From positions 1-35,605 of the forward strand of contig CALUMM010000024.1 in assembly GCA_944321755.1 (NCBI GenBank): a stretch of 35,605 nt of DNA, written 5' to 3'. The translations under genes were made by a program, and so were the position numbers. Below the pieces are notes generated by a model. It did no database searches. It saw only the letters and a program-made list of their open reading frames with translations, and was not told the origin of the DNA. This document shows, in pieces, positions 6,926 through 14,348 of the stretch; the stretch's first letter is position 1; every line of letters begins with the position of its first letter. Origin of the DNA: an uncultured Alistipes sp. (GTDB taxonomy: Bacteria; Bacteroidota; Bacteroidia; Bacteroidales; Rikenellaceae).

Positions 6926-8410
6926 TTATTCGGGGTTGTTCGTGATGCGGCGGAAGCGGTCGTAGGCCGCGTCCCAGGCCGCGTCGTGATGCGGGGTGAA
7001 GCGCTCGGTGGGGATGCAGCGGGCGATGAGCGCGCGCATCTCGCGCAGCGTCGTGACGCACCCCGCGGCCCGGGCCTGAATCATGAGATTGCCCACGGCC
7101 GTCGCCTCCGAAGGCCCGGCCACGACCGGAAGCCCGATCGAATCGGCCGTAAATTGATTCAGCAGGGCGTTTTTCGAACCGCCTCCGATGACGTGCAGCC
7201 GTTCGATGGGGAAGGGTGCGATCCGCTGGAAGCGTCCGAGGACCAGCCGGTATTTGAGGGCCAGGCTCTCGAAGATCGTGCGGATCATCGCGCGGTCGTC
7301 GGCGGGCGGTTGCTGCCCCGTCCGGGTGCAGTAGGCGCGGATCGCGGCGGGCATGTCGCCCGGGGCGGCGAACGAAGCGTCGTCAGGGTCGATCATCGCC
7401 GTGAATGGGGCGGCTTCCGAGGCCATGCGCACGATCTCCGGGTAGGAGTAGTCGCGGCCGTCGGCCTTCCAGCGGCAGAGGCACTGTTCGAGGAGCCACA
7501 TGCCGGTGATATTCTTCAACAGGCGTGTCGTGCCCTCCACGCCCCCTTCGTTGGTGAAGTTGCAGGCGAAGGTCCGCTCGTCGATCACCGGGTCGGGCAC
7601 CTCGATGCCCATCAGCGACCAGGTCCCCGACGAGAGGTAGGCGAAGCGTTCATCTTCGGCCGGAACGGCGGCGACGGCCGAGGCCGTATCGTGCCCCGCC
7701 ACGGCGATGACGGGCAGCGTCGGCAGGCCGCATTCGGCAGCCAGCTTCGGACGCAGGGTCCCGATCCGATGCCCGGGCATGACGACGGGCGGAAAGAGCT
7801 CCGGCGAGAGCCCCATCCGCTCCAGCAGCCGCCCTTCGATGCGTTTCGTGCGGGGATTCAGCAACTGCGAGGTCGAGGCGATGGTGTATTCGGTGACCAT
7901 CTCGCCGGTGAGCAGGTACGACAGCGCGTCGGGCATGAAGAGCAGTCGGCGGGCGGCGGCCAGTTGCGACGAATGTTCGCGCTGCATGGCGTAGAGCTGG
8001 TAGAGCGAATTGAAGTTCATGATCTGGATGCCCGTTGCGGCATAGACCTCCTCGCGGGAGAGCACCTCGGAGAAGTAGGCTTCGGGGATTCCGTCGGTGT
8101 GGGGGTCGCGGTAGGCGTAGGGGAGCCCCATGAGGGAGCCGTCGTGCCCGATGAAAGCGAAGTCCACGCCCCAGGTGTCGATGCCCATCGACGCGATCTC
8201 GACTCCTTCGCGGGCTGCGGTCCGGAGGCCTTCGCACAGGTGTTCGTAGAGTGAGAAGATGTTCCAGTGGTAGTGGCCGCCGAGGCGGAGTACGGCGTTC
8301 GGGAAGCGGGTCAGCTCCTGGAGGGCGAACTCCCCGTCACGGAGCGTGCCGAGGATCGTCCGGCCGCTGGTGGCCCCGAGGTCGAAGGCGATGAAGTGTT
8401 TGGGTTGCAT
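6926..8410 (-). CDS. rhaB: Rhamnulokinase (RhaB), FGGY family
   Basis: A 494-residue carbohydrate kinase that phosphorylates L-rhamnulose to L-rhamnulose 1-phosphate with ATP. It has the two-lobed FGGY layout: an N-terminal phosphate-binding motif DLGATSGR (residues 10-17), the GIDTWGVDF segment near residue 77, the catalytic Asp241 in AVAGHDTASAV, and the C-terminal GGGSKNALLNQ nucleotide-binding motif. Length matches RhaB (about 490). It is the first gene of the minus-strand rha operon and is transcribed away from rhaR. The 176-bp gap between them holds inverted repeats that could bind the regulator. Confidence 0.95.
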   Translation of the reverse strand: MQPKHFIAFDLGATSGRTILGTLRDGEFALQELTRFPNAVLRLGGHYHWNIFSLYEHLCEGLRTAAREGVEIASMGIDTWGVDFAFIGHDGSLMGLPYAYRDPHTDGIPEAYFSEVLSREEVYAATGIQIMNFNSLYQLYAMQREHSSQLAAARRLLFMPDALSYLLTGEMVTEYTIASTSQLLNPRTKRIEGRLLERMGLSPELFPPVVMPGHRIGTLRPKLAAECGLPTLPVIAVAGHDTASAVAAVPAEDERFAYLSSGTWSLMGIEVPDPVIDERTFACNFTNEGGVEGTTRLLKNITGMWLLEQCLCRWKADGRDYSYPEIVRMASEAAPFTAMIDPDDASFAAPGDMPAAIRAYCTRTGQQPPADDRAMIRTIFESLALKYRLVLGRFQRIAPFPIERLHVIGGGSKNALLNQFTADSIGLPVVAGPSEATAVGNLMIQARAAGCVTTLREMRALIARCIPTERFTPHHDAAWDAAYDRFRRITNNPE

Positions 8411-8458
8411 GTTTCGGCGTGTAGTTTGGTCTTTACAAAAGAACGCTTTTTTTTGTTG

Positions 8459-8525
8459 TTCCGACGTGGGAATATGACGGATGAGTTGTGATTTTTGATC
8501 TTTGTTCCATTCCGCGATTGCGGAA
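8459..8525. promoter_or_regulatory. Candidate regulator-binding inverted repeats between rhaB and rhaR
   Basis: Two inverted repeats share TTCC and GGAA half-sites: TTCC-N6-GGAA (8459-8472) and the perfect TTCCGC-GATT-GCGGAA (8510-8525). The second overlaps the -33 element of the rhaR promoter. Their place between divergent rha operons suggests regulator binding, but AraC-family proteins often use direct repeats, so the assignment to RhaR is inference. No consensus TAnnTTTG was found for rhaB, as expected for an activator-dependent promoter. Confidence 0.4.
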
Positions 8526-8547
8526 GCCTGACTTTTCCCTATATTTG
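8518..8547 (+). promoter_or_regulatory. rhaR promoter
   Basis: TTG (8518-8520), a 19-nt spacer and TATATTTG (8540-8547) match the Bacteroidetes consensus, 39 nt before the rhaR start. The -33 element lies within the inverted repeat at 8510-8525, which would allow autoregulation. Confidence 0.65.
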
Positions 8548-8586
8548 TAGGTACAAAACCGCTTTTCCAACCGAAAAACCTTGTGA

Positions 8587-9525
8587 ATGAAACCTGAAAG
8601 CGGATATAAATATCTGGTGAACAGCGATAAGGACCAGATGTGGGGCATTACCGTCGATACCGTCGGGAGTGAGACCGTGCCGCCCGGCTACGAGGTCTAT
8701 CCGCCGCGGGTGGGACACCCTTCGGGTTTCTATTTTGATGTTGGAAAAGGCCGCGTGCTGGAGAGCTACCAGCTGCTCTACATCACCTCCGGGCGGGGGG
8801 TCTTCTATGGGCGTCGGCGCGAACGCACCGCGATCGGGGCCGGGGACATGATCCTCCTGCGCCCCAACCGCTGGCACAGTTACATGCCCGACCGCGAAAC
8901 GGGATGGCACGAGTACTGGATCGGATTCCGGGGCCCGAACGTCGACGCGCGGTTCCGCAACGACTTCTTCGACGACGAACTCGAAATTTTCCGCGTCGGG
9001 GTCCGCGAGGAGATGGTCGACCTCTACGACAAGGCCCGCGAGGTGGCCGAGGACGAACGCTCCTCCTATCAGCAGTACCTGGCCGGGATTGCCAACCTGC
9101 TGCTGGGCATGGCGATGTATTACCACGCCAACCACCAGTTCGTGTCGCAGGAGATCGTCGGGCAGATCGACCGCGCCCGCCGGATCATGCGCGAGGAGTT
9201 TTCGACCGGCATCTCGCCCGAAGAGGTTGCCCGGCGCGTGAACATGAGCTATTCGTGGTTCCGGAAGATGTTCCGCGACTACACGAACATCTCCCCGGCC
9301 CGCTACATGCAACAGCTCCGGCTGCAGGAGGCTTGCCGCCTGCTGTCGGGGACGTCGCTGAGCATCAAGGAGATCGCTTTCCGGATCAACTGCGTCGACG
9401 CCTCCTATTTCTCGAATCTCTTCCGCCGCCACCTGCGCATGACGCCCGTCGAGTACCGCAACCGTTTCGGGGTCGGACGCGAACCCTCCGTGGCGGTGCC
9501 GGTGGACGAAGTTCCCGAAACGTGA
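8587..9525 (+). CDS. rhaR: AraC-family transcriptional regulator of rhamnose use (RhaR)
   Basis: A 312-residue DNA-binding regulator. Residues about 25-110 form a cupin-like sugar-sensing domain (LLYITSGRGVFYG, GDMILLRPNRWHSY). Residues about 197-295 hold the two helix-turn-helix motifs of AraC/XylS proteins, with the signature IAFRINCVDASYFSNLFRR followed by MTPVEYRNRF. It is divergent from the rhaBATD operon. In B. thetaiotaomicron an AraC-type RhaR activates the rha operon with rhamnose as inducer, and this gene holds the corresponding place. The GH78 gene follows 38 bp downstream and is probably co-transcribed. The target assignment rests on context, not on binding data. Confidence 0.88.
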   Translation: MKPESGYKYLVNSDKDQMWGITVDTVGSETVPPGYEVYPPRVGHPSGFYFDVGKGRVLESYQLLYITSGRGVFYGRRRERTAIGAGDMILLRPNRWHSYMPDRETGWHEYWIGFRGPNVDARFRNDFFDDELEIFRVGVREEMVDLYDKAREVAEDERSSYQQYLAGIANLLLGMAMYYHANHQFVSQEIVGQIDRARRIMREEFSTGISPEEVARRVNMSYSWFRKMFRDYTNISPARYMQQLRLQEACRLLSGTSLSIKEIAFRINCVDASYFSNLFRRHLRMTPVEYRNRFGVGREPSVAVPVDEVPET

Positions 9526-9563
9526 AAAAATAATCCATTATCCCCAAAAAATACGAAAACCCG

Positions 9564-12194
9564 ATGAATGTTGAAATGATCCGAAAAGCCGGGTATGGGC
9601 TCTTGCTCGGCTGCCTGACGTTGGTGTCCGTCTCCTGCGGATGCCGGGTCGCCATCGACGACCTGCGTTGCGAATACCAGGTCTCACCCCTTTGTGTCGA
9701 TACCCCCTCGCCGCGCTTTACGTGGGCCTATGCGGGCGGAGCGGAGTTCATGCAGGCCGCCTGCCGCCTTTGTGTGGCGACGGACCCCGGAAAGCTCGAC
9801 GATCCCGATATCTGGGATTCGGGGAGGATCGCCGCGGAACGCCCGCTGGTCGTGATGCCTGCCGACGGGACGCTGAAGTCCCGGACCGCCTATTGGTGGC
9901 GCGTGGAGGCCTGGAATGAGGCCGGGGAGCGTTTCGTCTCGCCCGTCGCGACGTTCGAGACCGCCCTGCTGGAGAGCTCCGAATGGCAGGCCCGCTGGAT
10001 CACGGACTCCTGCGGCCGCGATTGCGTCCCGGCTCCGATGTTCCGCCGCTCCTTCCCGGTGAAGGAGGGCGTCGTCCGCGCCCGGCTCTACGCTTCGGCT
10101 GCGGCCTACGGCAAATTCTCCCTGAACGGTGAGCCCGTCTCCGATAACCGCCTCGACCCCGGCTACACGCACTACGACCGCCGCAATCTCTATGCGGTGC
10201 ACGATGTGACGCCGCTGCTCCGCGAAGGAGAGAATGTCCTTGCCGCCGTCCTCGGAAACGGTTTCTACAACGCCCTCCAGCCCCTTTCGGTGTGGAATTT
10301 CGAGAATGCCCGCTGGCGCAACCGCGCCCGGATGCTCTGCGAACTCCATATCGACTACGCCGACGGTGGGCACGAGGTGGTCTGTTCCGACTCCTTGTGG
10401 CGGACCTCGGCCGACGGGCCTTACCTCTCCAACGACATTTACAGCGGCGATACCTACGATGCCCGGCGGGAGATCCCCGGCTGGGACCGTCCGGGCTTCG
10501 ACGACGCTGCGTGGGCGCAGGCCGTGGAGGTCGGAGCCCCCTCGCCGCGGCTGAAGGCGCAGGCGATGCCGCCGATCCGGGCGACCCGCGAACTGGCGCC
10601 CGTCGAGGTGCGGTCGTTCGGCGATACGGTCTGGGTCTTCGACTTCGGGACCAACATCTCGGGAGTCTGCCGCCTTGCGGTCGAGGGGGAGCCGGGGACC
10701 CGCGTAACCCTGACGCACGGCGAATTGCTGCAGCCCTCGGGACGAATCGAGATGCGCAACATCGACATCTATTTCCACGCCCGCCCGGGCTACGCCTTCC
10801 AGACCGACACCTACGTGCTGCGCGGCGGGGAGCGGGAGCGTTGGACACCGGATTTCACCTACCACGGTTTCCGCTATGTGGAGCTTGTGTCGAGCACCCC
10901 GCTGAAACTGGATGCCGGGAGCCTCACGGCGCTCGCCATGCACACCGACGTGGAGCCGGTCGGGGAGTTTGCCTGTTCGAATCCGCTTCTCAACCGCATC
11001 TGGGAGATGACGCGCCAGAGCTACCTGAACAACCTCATGTCGATCCCCACGGACTGCCCGCAGCGTGAGAAGAACGGCTGGACGGCCGATGCCAGCCTGG
11101 CGCTGGAGATGGCCCTGCTCAACTACGACGGCATCACCTTCTACGAGAAGTGGCTCGACGACTTCATCGACAACCAGACCCCCGAAGGGCGTATTTCGGG
11201 GATCATCCCCACGGCCGGGTGGGGTTACGACGACTGGATCGGCCCCGTGTGGGACGCTGCGGCCTTCATCATCCCCTATACGCTCTACAACTATTACGGC
11301 GATCTGCGCCCGATCGAGAAGATGTGGCCCCTCTGCGAGCGTTATCTGGATTTCCTGGCCGCGCGTGAGGAGGCCGACGGGAGCGTGACCTACGGAATCG
11401 GCGACTGGCTCTCGTACCGCGCCCAGACTCCGACCGACTATACCTCGACCTGCTATTACTATTACGATCAGGTGCTGATGGCACGCTTCGCCGAACTTCT
11501 GGGCCGGGACGGAAGCCGCTACGCACGCAAAGCTGCCGAGTTGCGTAATCTGATCCACTCGAAATATTACGATGCCGAACGGGGTCTCTATGCCAACGGT
11601 TCGCAGGCGGCGCAGGGCGTGGCGCTCTACCTGGGGATCGTTCCCGAGGCGGAGGCGCAGCGGGTGGCCGACAACCTCAATGAGATGATCGTCGCCAATG
11701 ACTGTTTTCTGGATTTCGGAACGATCGGCAGTAAAACCGTATTGAGAATGTTGACCCGCTACGGACACGTCGAGACGGCCTACCGGATGGCTGCGAAGAC
11801 CGAGGCTCCGTCGTGGGGTTGGTGGGTCAAGCAGGGCTTCACGACGCTGGCCGAGACGTGGGTGCTGTCACCCGAGTGGCGTGACGCCTCGATCGACCAC
11901 GTTTTCCTGGGCGATGTGGCGGCCTGGTATGTCAACGATCTGGCGGGGATCAATTTCGACCCGCAGGCCCCCGGATTCGGGCACGTTGTTTTCGCCCCGC
12001 ACTTCGTAGGGGAGCTCGACTGGGCCGGGGCCTCCTACCGTTCGGTCCGGGGCGAGATCCGTTCGGAGTGGCACCGCAAGGGCGGCAAGGTCTTGTTGAA
12101 GGTGACCCTTCCGGTCGGGACGACGGGTGAGGTCCGCATCGACGGGGAGACGATTGCCACGGTCGGCGGCGGCGTGCATGAATTCACCCTCTGA
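9564..12194 (+). CDS. Exported alpha-L-rhamnosidase, GH78
   Basis: An 876-residue enzyme that removes terminal alpha-L-rhamnose from glycans or plant glycosides, feeding the adjacent rha operon. An N-terminal hydrophobic segment ends in a likely lipobox (VSVSC, Cys25), so it is probably anchored in the outer membrane or periplasm. It has the usual GH78 order: Fn3-like N-terminal domain (from about residue 30), beta-sandwich domains to about 450, an (alpha/alpha)6 catalytic barrel, and a C-terminal beta domain. The catalytic motif DCPQREKNGWTAD (residues 497-509) contains the general acid Glu502. The general base is probably Glu764 in TTLAETW. A Met at 9576 is a possible alternative start. It ends 27 bp before a terminator stem. 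Confidence 0.93.
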   Translation: MNVEMIRKAGYGLLLGCLTLVSVSCGCRVAIDDLRCEYQVSPLCVDTPSPRFTWAYAGGAEFMQAACRLCVATDPGKLDDPDIWDSGRIAAERPLVVMPADGTLKSRTAYWWRVEAWNEAGERFVSPVATFETALLESSEWQARWITDSCGRDCVPAPMFRRSFPVKEGVVRARLYASAAAYGKFSLNGEPVSDNRLDPGYTHYDRRNLYAVHDVTPLLREGENVLAAVLGNGFYNALQPLSVWNFENARWRNRARMLCELHIDYADGGHEVVCSDSLWRTSADGPYLSNDIYSGDTYDARREIPGWDRPGFDDAAWAQAVEVGAPSPRLKAQAMPPIRATRELAPVEVRSFGDTVWVFDFGTNISGVCRLAVEGEPGTRVTLTHGELLQPSGRIEMRNIDIYFHARPGYAFQTDTYVLRGGERERWTPDFTYHGFRYVELVSSTPLKLDAGSLTALAMHTDVEPVGEFACSNPLLNRIWEMTRQSYLNNLMSIPTDCPQREKNGWTADASLALEMALLNYDGITFYEKWLDDFIDNQTPEGRISGIIPTAGWGYDDWIGPVWDAAAFIIPYTLYNYYGDLRPIEKMWPLCERYLDFLAAREEADGSVTYGIGDWLSYRAQTPTDYTSTCYYYYDQVLMARFAELLGRDGSRYARKAAELRNLIHSKYYDAERGLYANGSQAAQGVALYLGIVPEAEAQRVADNLNEMIVANDCFLDFGTIGSKTVLRMLTRYGHVETAYRMAAKTEAPSWGWWVKQGFTTLAETWVLSPEWRDASIDHVFLGDVAAWYVNDLAGINFDPQAPGFGHVVFAPHFVGELDWAGASYRSVRGEIRSEWHRKGGKVLLKVTLPVGTTGEVRIDGETIATVGGGVHEFTL

Positions 12195-12221
12195 CGGAAG
12201 CCTGCCCCTCCCGTCTTTCGC

Positions 12222-12265
12222 AAAAAAACGGAGGCTCGGATTGTTCCGGGCCTCCGCTTCGTTTG
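12222..12265 (+). terminator. Intrinsic terminator after the GH78 gene
   Basis: CGGAGGC (12229-12235) pairs with GCCTCCG (12250-12256), and the inner CGGA/TTCG positions extend the stem around a short TTGT loop. A run of seven A precedes the stem. It ends the rhaR-GH78 transcript and separates it from the convergent locus. Confidence 0.7.
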
Positions 12266-12335
12266 GATGGTTTTCCGCAATTTCCATCGGGTCATATCAC
12301 CCGGATTCCTTGCCCCGAGGGCGCGGGAGGTCCGG

Positions 12336-12830
12336 TCACTTCTGTTGCTGCGGGGGGATTCCGGTGCCGATTTCGGCCCGGAAGGTCGAAGCCGGGAGGT
12401 TGTCCCGGTTGACGAGGTTCGCCCGCGTGAAGGGCGCCCAGGCGTAGCGGACATGGACGGGATGGGGGACCTTCGGCGAATGGAGGTGTACCCGGTTACT
12501 TTGGATGGTGGCTGTGGCGGGGTAGAAGAGGCAATCTGCTCCGGCCAGTTCGAAGCCGCGGATGGCGTCGCCGTCAGCGGTTTTCAGCCCTTCGGCATAG
12601 TCAAAGGCGACCTCCACGCTGCCCTCTTTCCCCTCGGCACTCCGGAACAGCGGGCCCGAAGGCAGCAGGTCGAATCCGTAATCGCGGTTCAACGCCCAGC
12701 GGCACAAACGGTGTCCGATGTCGGCCTTGCGGCGCGGGTGGACATCCAGCGAATCGCCCCGATCGAGGCTCACGGCCATCCCCGTGTGGTCCAGCTCCGC
12801 AAGCAGACGGCGCTGGGAAAAGTCGCAGGA
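12336..12830 (-). pseudogene. C-terminal remnant of a sialate O-acetylesterase
   Basis: About 164 codons match only the C-terminal part of sialate 9-O-acetylesterase (SIAE/DUF303 family, usually 470-690 residues). Recognisable family segments are QRRLLAELDHTGMAVSLDRG, DVHPRRKADIGHRLCRWAL, PSGPLF, FELAGADCLFYPATATI and VRYAWAPFTRANLVNRDNLP. The N-terminal catalytic Ser domain is absent. Homology stops within a few codons of a C9/G8 hairpin at 12830, beyond which lies the GH109 gene. The frame is open to its stop but has no start, signal peptide or active site, so it is best seen as a decaying deletion product. An intact ancestor would have removed O-acetyl groups from host sialic acids, in keeping with the glycan-degrading neighbours. 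Confidence 0.78.
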
Positions 12831-12867
12831 CCCCCCCCCGGAGTCCGGCAAGGACTCCGGGGGGGGT
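12830..12867. terminator. Very GC-rich hairpin at the 3' end of the PUL operon
   Basis: Arms 12830-12846 and 12852-12867 form a near-perfect stem of about 16 bp, made of nine C against eight G plus GGAGTCC/GGACTCC, with a 5-nt loop. It begins immediately after the GH109 stop codon (minus strand). No proper U-tract follows, only CTTTTCCC, so it may serve as a terminator, a barrier to 3' exonucleases, or the scar of the SIAE deletion. Confidence 0.55.
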
Positions 12868-12868
12868 A

Positions 12869-14224
12869 TCACAAGGCAAACTCCACTCGGTTGTAGCGGT
12901 CCCATCCGCCGCGTGTGAAGTCGGGGATCTCGACCGGCGCCGAGCCGTTGTCAAGCGAAATCTCCGACAGCGGGATCAGGCAGCACCATTCGGCCAGATC
13001 ATAGACGTCCATATCCAGAGGCAGGCCGTTTCGCAGGCAGTAAATCAGACGATAGTCCATGATGAAATCCATACCGCTGTGTCCGCCCACCTGCCGGGCT
13101 TTCTCCTCGATGTCGCGGGCGATGGGATGTTTGTAGCGCTCCATCATGGCGTTGAACACCTCTTGGGGCAGGAAACTGTGGGCATTGAGATTTTCGTGAT
13201 CCTTGGCGGTTTCCGGATCGACGACCTCACCGGCCAGCGCGAGCCCGCTGACGGGATATTTGTTGGCAAAGCCCCGGGTTCCGCTCAACTGGAACATCCG
13301 GCTGTACGGTCGGGGCGACGAGACGTCGTGCTCGATGAGGATCGAGCGGCCCTGTTCCGTGCGGATCATCGTCATCGTATGGTCTCCGTTCCGGAAATCG
13401 GAGACCTCCTCTCCGGTTTTTTCGCGGATATGGGCAGGCTTGTTTACGGCCTTGGTGTCGAACGATACCAGATAATTCATCTTGTCTCCGCGGTGGATGT
13501 TCATCGCCAGACATACGGGACCGAGCCCGTGCGTGGGATAGACATCTCCACGATGGAGACGGTTGTAATCCATCCGCCAGTCGTTCCAGTATTCATCCCA
13601 GAAATCCTCCAGGTTGTGGATGTAGGCCCCTTCTCCGTGGAGCAGTTCGCCGAAGACACCCTGCTGCGCCATGTTGAGGCAGGTGAGTTCGAAGAAGTCG
13701 TAGATGCAGTTTTCAAGCTGGATGCAATGTTTGCGGGTCTGTTCCGAGATGTTGATCAGCTCCCAGATCTCGTCCATGGTCATGGCGGCCGGGACCTCGA
13801 TAGCCACATGTTTGCCGCACTTCATGGCCTGAACGCCCATCCGGGCGTGGTTCTTCCAGTCGGTGGCGATGTAGACGAGGTCGACATCGGGCAGCGCGAC
13901 GACCTCCTGCCAGATCTCGGGATCGCCGTAAAATTCCCGGGCAGCCGGAAGTCCCCGGGATTCCAGAATCCGGTTGCATTTGGCGGTGTTCTCCTGCAAG
14001 AGGTCGCACAGAGCCCCGATCTCGACACCCTCGATGTGGGTCATCCGCTTGACGGCTCCCGGACCCCGCATCCCCAGTCCGATGAATGCTATACGGACCG
14101 TGGGGATGGGTTCGGCGGCAAATCGGAGCATGTCGCTCTGCCCGACCAGCCGGGGCGGGGTCGGCGTGTGGATCATTCCTGTCCGGGTCTCCGAACAGGC
14201 GGCCGACAGCAGCAGACACGCCAT
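12869..14224 (-). CDS. GH109-type NAD-dependent glycosidase (alpha-N-acetylgalactosaminidase family)
   Basis: A 451-residue Gfo/Idh/MocA-fold protein. The Rossmann motif RIAFIGLGMRGPG (residues 44-56) binds NAD. The YPTHGLGP motif with His232 and the C-terminal PLSEISLDNG...VEIPDFTRGGW block are typical of GH109, whose founding member removes terminal alpha-GalNAc (blood-group A) by an oxidation/elimination mechanism that recycles NAD. The N-terminus MACLLLSAACSETRTG has a lipobox (Cys10) but is unusually short, with no Arg or Lys before the hydrophobic stretch. An ATG 13 nt upstream is out of frame by one base, so the signal peptide may be damaged or the start miscalled. It is the last gene of the PUL, 124 bp after GH36. 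GH109 membership is likely; exact substrate is inference. Confidence 0.85.
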   Translation of the reverse strand: MACLLLSAACSETRTGMIHTPTPPRLVGQSDMLRFAAEPIPTVRIAFIGLGMRGPGAVKRMTHIEGVEIGALCDLLQENTAKCNRILESRGLPAAREFYGDPEIWQEVVALPDVDLVYIATDWKNHARMGVQAMKCGKHVAIEVPAAMTMDEIWELINISEQTRKHCIQLENCIYDFFELTCLNMAQQGVFGELLHGEGAYIHNLEDFWDEYWNDWRMDYNRLHRGDVYPTHGLGPVCLAMNIHRGDKMNYLVSFDTKAVNKPAHIREKTGEEVSDFRNGDHTMTMIRTEQGRSILIEHDVSSPRPYSRMFQLSGTRGFANKYPVSGLALAGEVVDPETAKDHENLNAHSFLPQEVFNAMMERYKHPIARDIEEKARQVGGHSGMDFIMDYRLIYCLRNGLPLDMDVYDLAEWCCLIPLSEISLDNGSAPVEIPDFTRGGWDRYNRVEFAL

Positions 14225-14348
14225 AAACAGTAGTCATGATTGAACGGATTTAAAACGTGGATGAATAGGCTGCATGAGTGGCTGCGGAGCGGCTTTTCCC
14301 TTCACGCGGGATCGGGAGGAACGGTAAACGGCCGGGGCGCAGCATCGG

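Noticed and set aside
5612-8254. 880-codon plus-strand open frame opposite rhaT, rhaA and rhaB
   Set aside because: It is antisense to three well-supported enzymes, has skewed composition (many Arg, Asp, Val, His) and shows no domain. Such frames arise from GC-rich codon usage on the other strand.
9684-11768. 694-codon minus-strand open frame within the GH78 gene
   Set aside because: Wholly antisense to a GH78 enzyme with intact catalytic motifs and of biased composition.
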